64,000 nucleotides of DNA from Ulva prolifera (lineage: Eukaryota > Chlorophyta > Ulvophyceae > Ulvales > Ulvaceae). The translations under genes and the position numbers were made by a program. Positions 47,277 to 57,259 of this stretch are shown in pieces; position 1 is the first letter of the stretch; every line of letters begins with the position of its first letter. The stretch spans positions 2,096,800 to 2,160,799 of the forward strand of contig CM041198.1 in NCBI GenBank assembly GCA_023078555.1, in the 5' to 3' direction. Below the pieces are notes generated by a model. The model was not told the DNA's origin. It made no database searches and saw only the letters and a list, made by a program, of their open reading frames with translations.

Positions 47277-47645
47277 TGCTGCTGCGGGGGCAAGCGGGTG
47301 TGTATGGACGGGCGGCTCAAGAAGTGGAGAATGTGTGACAGAGTGTCATCGCCGTCGGGGGTGCCCTTGATGCCCTTGCTGCGTCAGCGTTGGAACCAAT
47401 GCTGCAGAGAACAGCCGGGATGAAGAGATGGATGGAAATGGCTGCGGGCGCGCGATGGCCCTGGCTTGGAGGTGAAAAACTGTAGGGGAGGCGATGCTGC
47501 TGTTTACATTTTGGGAGGGCCGTGTGGTTGTGGAGCTGGTTCGATGAGCTACTGCTCTGGAGCCACATTGGAGGGGAGACTGCGCATACTGGACCACTTG
47601 GTAGATCTATGCAAGAATGCTGCAGACTGGTGGCCATAGTGTGGC

Positions 47646-48519
47646 ATGTGGCGGATCATCGGGCTGCTGGAGCGGATAGAGCGCATGTGTTGGATATTTG
47701 AAGAGCACGAGGCTCCAGTGCACAGGAACAGGGGAGGTCATGGCTTTGTAACGGCTGGACGGTGGCGAACTCTGCAGGGAATTGTCACTCCTGGTTACGG
47801 CAAATTGAGTGGTCGTGTGCAAGCACATCGTAACTGCAGGTTCCTAGGCTCGCTAAGACGATTCAAGGAGGATTTACAGTGCCTTAAAGCAGTCATAACC
47901 GATGCGGATCGACGCCTGCCCATGTACGGCTATCTGGGGGCTCCCAGGTGCTGCTGCAGCGAGGGCCTGGCACTATTGACTGCCGCAGGGCCTCTCGGGT
48001 CTCGACAGTTATTAAACTAGATGAGATTTTGAACAGGATTTCACGGTAGTAGACATTCCCTCAAGACTGCAGCGGTTGACGCTTCCGCACAGCCAACGAG
48101 ATCACAGGACTTCACGTTGCGCACCTATTTCACGGAACCTCCAGATATATGGAGATGAAAGTACATATTTGAGAGCATTCGATCGAGGGGTATCTAGACA
48201 GTCTGTTATTCCAAGTACACAAGCTGCCCAGATGATGCGCGAAGCGACGTGGGCACTTCAAGACGCTTTCAAACGTTCAAAGGGAGGCCAACGTGGAATT
48301 TTTGCAGCCACTGATGATATCTATACAGAAATGAGGTACTTGGATAACTCTCTCCGTAGGCTGCACCTCGCAACAGCGATAATTCTAGCTATGAACGAAG
48401 TTGCTCCTTCCACATGCATGGGCCTGCTGCGAGCCAGTTCGCATCTTCGGCATCTCGACGACATTGCAGCATCGGCGCAGAAATGCGTCCAACATCTGCA
48501 ACGACATCCTCCTCGCTAG
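47646..48519 (+). CDS. Hypothetical helical open frames just upstream of the tRNA synthetase
   Basis: Two frames, 47646-48020 and 48076-48519, look more protein-like than their surroundings: RRFKEDLQCLKAVITDADRR in the first, and MMREATWALQDAFKRS and NSLRRLHLATAIILAMNEV in the second. They might be two exons, though the join is not resolved. The second ends with TAG only three bases before the ATG of the threonyl-tRNA synthetase. That leaves no room for a separate promoter, so this stretch may instead be the 5' leader of the synthetase mRNA. Function unknown. Confidence 0.35.
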
Positions 48520-48522
48520 AAT

Positions 48523-51500
48523 ATGCTTCGTCGTTTGGCCTGCGGTAGTGGCCCTGCTCAGCTCTTCTCCGGTATTAGCAGCGCTGTCACCGCTTTGAGC
48601 CAGGTTGTAAACCACTTCCACACACAACAGACAGCCATGGGGGGTGACTGCTGCGGGGCTGAGTCGAGCCTTGCAGCCATGACTGTCGAGGACGTCAATG
48701 GCGTGACCAAGGGCACCACCACCAAGAGTCACGATGAGTTTGTCGCAGAAAAGCAGCCGTTCTATGCGAAGCGCATTGAACTCTTCGAAAAATACCTGAA
48801 GCGTGAGCAGGAGCGCCTGGAGGAGGCGAAAGCTGCCGCAGTGCCGATCAAGGTGGTGCTGCCGGACGGTACCGAGAAGGAGGCCGTCAAGGGCGCAACC
48901 ACACCGATGGACATCGCGAAGGGCATCTCCGCCGGGTTAGCCAAGAAGGTGATTTCATCGTATGTCGACGACAAGGAATGGGATATACACCGCCCGCTGG
49001 TTGCGGACTGCGCTCTCAAGCTGTTCAGCGCAAACGACGCTGAGGGCATGGACGTGCGATCCATTCTCAAGCCTTGCCGCTGCGTCGATCAGAATTGTGA
49101 GACTGTTTGAATCTGTCAACTGTTTAGCTGTCTACCGCTGGCATATCCTATCCGGGTGCAGACCTTCTGGCACTCTTCAGCTCACGTCCTGGGCCAGGCC
49201 CTCGAGCAGCTGTACGGCGTAGACTTGACCATCGGCCCGGTCATCGACGAAGGGTTCTACTATGATTGCTACATGGGTGAAGGCCGGGGCACCCTCGCCA
49301 TGGACGAGTGGCCCAAGATCGTGTCCAAGATGGAGGCCATTGCCAAAGAGGCCCAGCCCTTCCAGCGAGTCGAGGTGACCCAGGAAGAGGCGAAGGACAT
49401 GTTCGGCGAGAACCGGTTCAAGGTGAGCTCTTCTCGAGGCCCTGTGACCTCTTGATGGCAGAGCCTGCCTGGTGGCAGCACTCAGCAGGTGCCAGGAACA
49501 CACCACACAGGATAGTGAACGCCAGCAGCTTGACAGGCGACAGCTGTATGCATCATCACGCAGCTACAAACACAGAGACGTTGAAAGCGCTAAGCCTCTT
49601 TTTTGCATTCAATCAGCCCGACACAGAGTCCCGGCAGCCTCAATGACAGTCCCAGACCAGCTGTCAAACCCAGCGCCCTGGCCCAGCCCGCGAATCGCGT
49701 GACGCTTGTACACTCGTCCCAGCGTGCATCACGCGTAACATCGTATGCTGACCTGATCTTCGAGCTGCGTGTATGTGTTGGGACACGAGGCAGTGCGCGC
49801 ATCCTAACTTCCGCTATCGCCTCCACAAAAAATCGCCTGAAGCAGTCATCCAATTATTTTTTTGGAGCGGGTCAACAAAGCACACATCTCAGCCTGCAAC
49901 ACCCCGAAGCTGCCCTCACTCTCGCATCGCACAGCACCATCGACGTACTTTAATCGAGCCTCACGAGGCCACCACCCCGCCGCACCCGCATCCGCCGCAC
50001 CGCCGCCCCACCCCCCCATCGGCCTGTCCGCCGCACCCGCACACCTCGCCGCCGTGAGCACTGCCGCATCTCTGCCAGCCCCACTCGCAGCCACCCAACC
50101 CCTCACACGCCGCAGTCACTGAAAAGGATCCCCATACACACTTCAATCCCCGCATTCTTGTGATCCACGCTGTTTCGGCGGTGCTGCCCGCCTTGCCGCC
50201 GTTATCCTTGTAACACGCTCTCATTATTAAGGAATGAACTTCGATTTACGAAAGCGTGAACGAATTCAGCCCCGCCAACCTGGCTGTTTGTCCTTTGTCC
50301 TTGCAACACACTTTGATCACCAGGGACTGACCGAACCGCACTTCCACCATCGGCCCCCTGACTGCGCCGGGCCGCCTGCAGCTGGAGATCCTCGACGAGA
50401 ACGTCGCCCCCGGCGCCGTCATCTCGCTGTACCGCTGCGGCCCGATGGTCGACCTCTGCCGCGGCCCGCACGTCCCCAACACCTCCGTCCTCAAGGCGCA
50501 GGCCGTGACCAACGCGTCGCGCGCCTTCTGGCGCGGCGACACGAGCAAGGATGGCCTGCAGCGCGTGTACGGCATCACGTACCCCGACAAGAAGCAGCTC
50601 GCGGCGTACCAGCGCCGCATCGAGGAGGCGAAGAAGCGGGACCACCGCCTCGTCGGCACGCAGCAGGACCTCTTCTTCTTCCACCAGCTGTCGCCCGGCA
50701 GCTGCTTCTTCATGCCGCACGGCACGCGCATCTATAATGAGCTGGTCTCCTTCATCCGGGTGTGCAGTCACTTGTTGTCTTTAGGATTTCTGTTTTTAGT
50801 TTTTTTTGTTCTTTCTTGTGTGCTGCGACGGGAGACACCGTCCTCTCCCTTGTTTTGATGTTGGCCGACCTTGTTGCTTGTTCTTTCCGGCCTGTTTCTG
50901 CGGCATTTGGGGTGACTATTTCGGAATGGGATGGGGAGGTGTGGCGCCTGGTCATTCTGCAGACCAGGCGCCCAGAACCACAGCTCCGAAGTGCGCCCAA
51001 TGCATGATTGCCGTGCATGCCACCCACATGTGCAGGACAAGTACTGGGAGTATGAGTACGAGGAGGTCGTCACGCCCAACATCTTCAACGTCGACCTCTG
51101 GCGCACCTCTGGCCACGCGGACCACTACAAGGAGAACATGTTCTTCATCGACATCGAGAAGGCGGAGTTTGGCCTGAAGCCGATGAACTGCCCGGCGCAC
51201 TGCCTCATGTTTGGCGCGCGCAAGCGCTCCTACCGCGAGCTCCCGATGCGGCTCGCGGACTTCGGCGTGCTCCACCGGAACGAGTTCTCGGGCGCGCTTC
51301 ACGGCCTGACGCGCGTGCGGCGGTTCCAGCAGGACGACGCGCACATCTTCTGCATGGGCAGCCAGGTGCGCACCCCCGGCCACCTCCCCCTCCCCCCAGA
51401 CGCATCTGCCAGCACACGATTCACTCGGGGCTCTAGGCTCACTGTAAACGAGCATGATCTCGGGGCCGTAGGTATCCCCCAGACACATGTACAGACCTGG

Positions 51501-52709
51501 AAACATCTCCACGGTTTTTCGTTGGAGTGCGTACTCTGCTGCGGCCTGCGGTTTGTCCGCTGCCTCCGCTGCAGCTCCGGCGCCCTCAAGCCCAGGCAGA
51601 CTTACAAACAATCAACTCAGCAAGAATGCGAGGTCGTGGCCATTCCCGCGGCTGCACAGGCGCTCTTCCGACTGCATGCACACACCACAGTCCACGCGCA
51701 TAGTAATCCCGGTGTAATCCACGCGTTCGCTCTTCTGACTGCATGCACACACCACAGTCCACACGCATAGTAATCCCGGTGTAATCCATGCGTAAGCGAC
51801 ATGTGGGCGATGCCGGGGGGGTGCGGGGTGCAGGTCCAGGCGGAGGTGAGCTCCTTCCTGAAGATGCTGGGAGAGGTGTACAAGGTGTTCGGCCTCGAGT
51901 TCTCGCTCGCGCTGTCGACGCGCCCGGAGGGCTACCTCGGCGAGCTCGAGCTCTGGGACAAGGCCGAGAAGGCCCTCGAGGACTCCCTCAACGACTGCGG
52001 TGCGTGCTGTTTCAAACTGACGATCGAAGCAGTGCCTGTTCTAGTCCCCCCAACAGCATGCATGCTCCACCGCCGGGTTGCGCGCAGTGCACCGCCGGCA
52101 GCGTCCGGACTGCTTGAGCCCGTGACGTTGCACGCGCGTGCGCTTTGTTCTGAAAGTTGTGTGGGTTGGGTCGGTCGTGCTGCGGTGCACGTCCACGCTG
52201 CGCTGCGTGCTGTTCGTCCTGTGGAACACGCGGAGGCGGTCCTGAACAGGGACACCCGGAGCCGACAGTCACCGACGCTTACACGTCCAACGGCACCCCG
52301 TCGCGGCGTGCCACTCTCGGCCCTGTTGTTGCGGTCTTAAGCCACAACTTGTATACATGTGGTGCGGTGAAGTCATGCCCGACGGTGGCGGCTCGCGCCG
52401 TACCGGGAAAACACCTCCTCCGGCTCCCCTACAGCGCAGGCACACCCATGCGCGCGATTGGTGCACGAACCGTGTGCGAATGCACGTGCGCACCCAGCCC
52501 TCTGCCGGACAGGCACACCCACGCACACGCATGGAGTCTTCAAGACGTGTGCGAGTGCACGTGCAGGGATGGAGTGGAAGCTGGACCCCGGGGAGGGCGC
52601 CTTCTACGGCCCGAAGATCGACATCACGGTGTACGACGCCCTCGGCCGCAAGTTCCAGTGCGCCACCGTGCAGCTCGACTTCCAGCTGCCCATCCGCTTC
52701 GGCCTCCAG

Positions 52710-52746
<37 letters not shown>

Positions 52747-53984
52747 TGCCCCCTGACCCTGCCCCTGCCCTGTTTTCCGGTTTCAATTCTTTGTGGTTGC
52801 GTCGATTTATACCCAGGCCATGGCTTGAAGTCGTGTTATCTCTTTGTGTGACCCTCTCCTCGCTGCATATAATAAATGAGTGGTGTAGCCCGGACAATGT
52901 GTGCCGAGGATGTGTGCTGGTGTGGTTGCAAGATTGTGCAAGTTTTTATGCTACTGCCGTGGCGCCAATTGGTCGATTTGACTGTGTGACCGATCGCAGT
53001 GACAGATGATGAATAATTAGGTCTGATTTCTGGGTGGCAGCCCCTGAAAAGGCGGTGGTGCAACCCGCCACTGGTGTGCAGTACTGGGACGAGGAGCAGC
53101 AGCCGCAGCGGCCGGTGATCGTGCACCGCGCGATCCTCGGCTCCGTCGAGCGCATGTACGCCATCCTCACCGAGCACTTCGCGCAGAAGTGGCCGCTGTG
53201 GCTGTCGCCGCGGCAGGTCATGGTCGTGCCGATCTCGGCGGCCGCGTACGACTACGCGCACGCCGTGCGACGAGAGCTGCGCGCCGCGCGCTTCCACGTC
53301 GACGTCGACGTGCGTGACCAGAAGATGCAGAAGAAGGTGCGTGCTGGGGGATGTGGAGGGGCCTGGTGGGGAGTGGCTTGTGTGACCTGGGAACATGCCA
53401 GCTGCTAGTTTGTGCCTGAAGAACAGATCACAGTCACTGAGGAGCTTTGTCGTGTTGTCCAGCGATTTCTCAAGTGCATAGGCCCTACCGCCATGCATTC
53501 TCTGCTCCTGCCACACCTGCTCCGCTGGCCAGAGCGTCTCTCATGGGGCGATCGTGAATCTGACGTACTGCGTCACTCTCGTTCCCCACTACCCGCTTAT
53601 TCTGTCCCAAGCTGCAGTATCTGTGGTTTGACATCCTGTGTCACTTCGCCACATCCCTGTTTCGTGTACTTGAGGCCAGCACACGACACGCCAGCCGCGC
53701 CGCACCGCCGGGCCCATGCATGCCCCGTGCTGAGCATGCTGCGCGGGCCCCTGCAGATCCGCGAGGCGCAGCTCGCGCAGTTCAACTACATCCTCGTCGT
53801 CGGCGAGAAGGAGCAGGTCGCGCGCACCGTCAATGTGCGCACCCGCGACAACCACGTCCACGGCGAGCACGCCCTCTCGGCCGTCCTCGACGTCATCACC
53901 CGCGAGCGCGCGCTGCGCTCGCTCGTCGGCCTCTTCGGCGCCGACGCCGACGCGCCGGCCGCCGCACCCGCCGCAGACGCGTGA
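48523..53984 (+). CDS. TARS: Threonyl-tRNA synthetase
   Basis: Charges tRNA-Thr with threonine. Eight exons: 48523-49053, 49162-49422, 50382-50759, 51036-51365, 51834-51999, 52567-52709, 53082-53336 and 53757-53984. All junctions are in phase and give 763 aa, the usual size. Domains: N-terminal helical region; TGS domain at about 85-155 ([14 protein letters not shown]); editing/SAD domain at about 178-350 ([18 protein letters not shown] and [14 protein letters not shown]); class II core at about 370-650 with KPMNCPAHC (zinc Cys442), motif 2 ([26 protein letters not shown]) and motif 3 ([16 protein letters not shown]); anticodon-binding domain to the end ([25 protein letters not shown]). The first 38 residues ([20 protein letters not shown]) look like a mitochondrial presequence. 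A second Met at 39 (MGGDCC) could give a cytosolic form, so dual targeting is plausible. The usual HRNELSG reads HRNEFSG. Confidence 0.97.
50160..50216 (-). repeat. Dispersed short repeat, TTACAAGGACA family, partial
   Basis: Lies inside intron 2 of the threonyl-tRNA synthetase gene, reverse orientation (GTGTTACAAGGATAACGGCG, then GGGCAGCACCGCC). A second, weaker fragment is at 50285-50320. Confidence 0.6.
52713..52746. repeat. C34 homopolymer at a 5' splice site
   Basis: Thirty-four C on the sense strand start three bases into intron 6 of the synthetase gene (donor GTG at 52710). Confidence 0.95.
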
Positions 53985-54810
53985 CACGTGACACGTGCTG
54001 CGTGCTGTGGAAGATAGAGGGACAGGGCAGACGAGTGTAAAAGCGCAGCTGCGATGGTCTGTGGGTTCCGCTGAGAAAGTGGGGGGGGGGGGGGGGGGGG
54101 GGGGGGGGTATGCTGTGTGCGCACGGCCGGGGGCGATCTGCTGCTGGGTGCTACCCCAGAGCCCCAGGTGGGGCATGCGCATGGGCGTGAGTGGACGAAG
54201 CCTCCTGCGCACGTGGACAGAGTCGCCGACTGCTCGTTGGCGCCACCTGCGTGATCCGGTCAGACCTGAAGGGGGTGAGGCTGCGCCTAGGGCGCATGCA
54301 CCGCTCCGGCCACGCTGCCGCAGTAGTGATCGTGCTCATGCATAGTACGCAGCACACTGTTATGCTGCACACATATATAAAATGTGCTGTTATGTGTTCG
54401 GCTTGGTTCGGCGGCCGAGGGCCGCCCGGTGTCGAGGCTCGCTGCTGTGCTGAACTCAGCGCACTGAATCACGGTGCCGCCGTGGCTGGAGCTGGAGGGT
54501 GCTTGATGCTCAAACCAGCTTCGTCCTGTGGAGAGCATCTCGAGCATGATGAACACAGCGGTGACACAGTAGTGCGCCCAGGTGGCGGCGTCGGTGAGCC
54601 GGCACTGTCCGTGTACTTCACACCCTGACGGCTGTGCCGTCTGGTGAGGCACAATGTAAGTTGCTATCATTTAATTTGAATGACACACACCGTGACACAG
54701 GTTGTTCGGCTCATCCATATGCGCACTGACCGCACAGCCGATGTGAGGTGAACCACAGATACACGTTGCAGCGAACTCAACACATGAAGCTATATCACAA
54801 CTGCTTCAAA
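53985..54810. other. Region 3' of the synthetase, no recognised gene
   Basis: Contains a G28 tract at 54081-54108 (about 100 bp past the stop) and no exon-like frame that I can support. A minus-strand frame near 54630-54450 (TDAATWAHYCVTAVFIMLEM) is possible but isolated. Confidence 0.5.
54081..54108. repeat. G28 homopolymer
   Basis: Twenty-eight G, in the likely 3' untranslated region or downstream flank of the synthetase gene. Confidence 0.95.
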
Positions 54811-54902
54811 TGTGGCAATCCAGTGATATGACCACCGGACCCTTGAGCGTCACGACATGCAAGGGTCCAGCGGTAAAGCGGTCATACAACTGAGTTGCCA
54901 CA
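54811..54902. mobile_element. 92-bp MITE-like element with terminal inverted repeats
   Basis: The left end reads TGTGGCAATCCAGTGATATG and the right end, reverse complemented, TGTGGCAACTCAGTTGTATG. Matching continues inward to CGGACCCTTG, so almost the whole element is a hairpin. It is flanked on both sides by TCAAA (54806-54810 and 54903-54907), a 5-bp target site duplication. A shorter relative is at 63816-63860. The parent transposon family is not known to me. Confidence 0.75.
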
Positions 54903-54907
54903 TCAAA

Positions 54908-56100
54908 CGCGCTTGATTGTAGCTCAGCAGCACCGAGCGTGGCAGCATGGCACACCTGAGGACGCAAAGAGTCCCCCAGGTGGTCCTGCACCCGCAACCT
55001 CGACCTGCAGTGGCCGCCCGCGAAACACATGTGGATCTGGGGTTGTCATGCTGTGCGGACGTGTGCATCGGCTCATCCCTCCCCCAACCCCCCCTTCTGG
55101 CCAGTTCCCCCACCCCCCGCGTACCACTACTGCCTCGGCTCTACGGTACGTGCGCGCTGGACGCCCGCAGACGACAAGGCTGCGATGCATGGAGCGCTTT
55201 GCCAGCATCACCTTTTTTTCATGGTGAGCATGTGGTGGGAGGCACGGCCGCCGGCCATGGATGAGTTGATAGTGGCCTGACGAGAGGCCACGGTGCGTAT
55301 TGTGCACCTCTGCCCCGCAGCAGCAGTGCTTTACGCACAGGAGTGCGCTGACTATCCGGCCTCCGGAGCTCGTGGGCCATGCAGCTGCATGAGGTCATGA
55401 GGAAACTGACAGTGGCGGTGACGCCGCCGTCGGGCCTTGACAAGACCTTGACGAGTGCAGACCCCCAGGACAACGAGCCCATCCGATTCAGAATTAGTAC
55501 AGGAGTGAACGTATTGATTGGGCGATCACCATGTGAATCATCGGCATCTGAGCACTGCAATCAGCAGCCTCAGCCACACTGCGCAGCAAGCCCTCCATGC
55601 CGGCACTGCTCTGTGTGGATCTGGTGTTCGTAGCACGACTGGCATGGGAAGCTGCGGGTGACAGGGCACATCGTTCTTGGCCGTTGACGATTACAGACCC
55701 CCGGGACAGCGACATGTTCAAGGGGGGAACCACATGAACCACATCCCCTTGAGTCAGCTGTAAGCAGAAGGGAACTCCGGACATTCGAAGCAGGACCGTT
55801 CCACAGTGAACCCATTGAGTCAATTTGACTGCCGATGTAGTCAATTCAGAAGAAGCAGGCTCGAGTCCCTTCCTGCAGATCCATGTAGCCCTTTTTGTCT
55901 GCTGAATGCTCCAGTTCACAGCTAAGAGACGCGTGATTGCAGTCATTTCGGAAGGCGCCCCTGCCTGTTGTTTGCAGCCAATGTGTATTGGCAAGAACTC
56001 CGCGTGTGACTTTCGAATATTACGTCAACCGCGCCTGGAGTTGGGCCAATTATGACGCAAAATTATAGATCATTTCACAGGCTGTCTGATCTCGCTGGGG
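54908..56100. other. Region with ambiguous open frames on both strands
   Basis: Candidate coding stretches are a plus-strand frame at 55406-55540 (KLTVAVTPPSGLDKTLTS) and a minus-strand frame at about 55880-55640 (LTQWVHCGTVLLRMSGVPF). They overlap in part with each other's antisense and neither has a convincing exon chain. I make no gene call. Confidence 0.35.
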
Positions 56101-56426
56101 ACAGCACAAAATGGCATCCCGAGGAGCTTCTGCACTGGTCAACCATCTTAGCAATGACAGGGAACGGAACCCCGCCGAATCGTCACAAACGGTAGTAGTG
56201 TTTGACTCACTAGAATTCACGGGGTACACATCGCCAATCTTGAAATGTTTTGAGGCGTTGGCGTACGCGAAGCTTACGCACTGCTTGCTCGCGCTTGGTG
56301 CAACATTGCTGCGCTAGCATATTGTGCACAGCGCCCTCTTGCCAGCCTCCCCTTCTGAGACTAACGAGGATTACACATTGTCTCTGGGAGCTGAGGTGCA
56401 CGGATATTCTGCATTCCACGCACTAG

Positions 56427-56705
56427 CTCTTGTCTGTGCACAGCTACGAGCGGGAGGCCTACGCCCAGCACCTCAGCCCGCAGCAGCCCCATCCTATGTA
56501 CACCAAGCATGACGAGACCGAACAAAATTCCAACATATGTTAGTCTGCAGCAGAACTCGGGGCGAGTGTTCATATGCTAGAGAACACGGCGACGGAAGCT
56601 CGTGCCGTCGATCTTCGGAAGGCGGATGCCATTCGCTCTGTGGAAATGAACAAGCTTGAAGAATTGATGAGTACACGCGGTGCAGCCGTGCTGCATGGCA
56701 GGGCA
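56427..56705 (+). CDS. Possible gene piece with an in-frame TAG
   Basis: The plus-strand frame reads YEREAYAQHLSPQQPHPMYT and HDETEQNSN, then a TAG at about 56541, then GASVHMLENTATEARAVDLR and SVEMNKLEELMSTRGAAVLH. Both halves are charged and protein-like and share one frame. The 12 bases GTTAGTCTGCAG between them look like a donor joined to an acceptor but are far too short for an intron. Either a pseudogene with one stop or two real exons with other partners. Family not recognised. Confidence 0.3.
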
Positions 56706-57259
56706 TGTACGCGGAGCAAACATTGGTCAGCGGCCCGTCCTCGACCTCCAGCGAAACGAGTTCCCACAGCCCCGTCGCTCGTTTCCCGGCCGGTGGCGCC
56801 CGGAAGCTCCCCCAGAGCCGCGCTGCGCCACTGTCATACTCGCACACAACTGTGTGTGCACATGTGCAGAGCTACAAGAGAGCATCGCTTGGGTCAGGCG
56901 CACAGGCTATATAAACGCAGCAGCGGACAACGTCAACACCACGCCCCAGCACACTATATACGTACCTGTCATCAGAATTACTGCGACTCAATCACCCTGC
57001 AGCTAGATACGTACAGTGCGCCACCCCTTTCCTGCACGCCAGTGCAATTTGCAACCGCGCCCCATCATCTAGGAGCTCCTTCACGAATGCACGGGCATAT
57101 GCATTCGATTTCCCTCTGCATATGCAGAAATATTTCCCTCAGCATGCTCGATCGAACGGCTCGAGCCGTCCTCCAAATCTTTCCCGTGCACACCCAGCTA
57201 CAGCGTTCCCACCACTGACCCAGAGACTTGTGTGTATACACGGCTGCAGTTCCTCACAG

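Noticed and set aside
55785-55885. tRNA-like sequence with GGCTCGAGTCCC near 55860
   Set aside because: It has a B-box-like string but no acceptor stem or anticodon arm at the right distances on either strand.
56539-56550. A 12-base intron GTTAGTCTGCAG
   Set aside because: Too short for any known spliceosomal intron; treated as an in-frame stop in a possible pseudogene instead.
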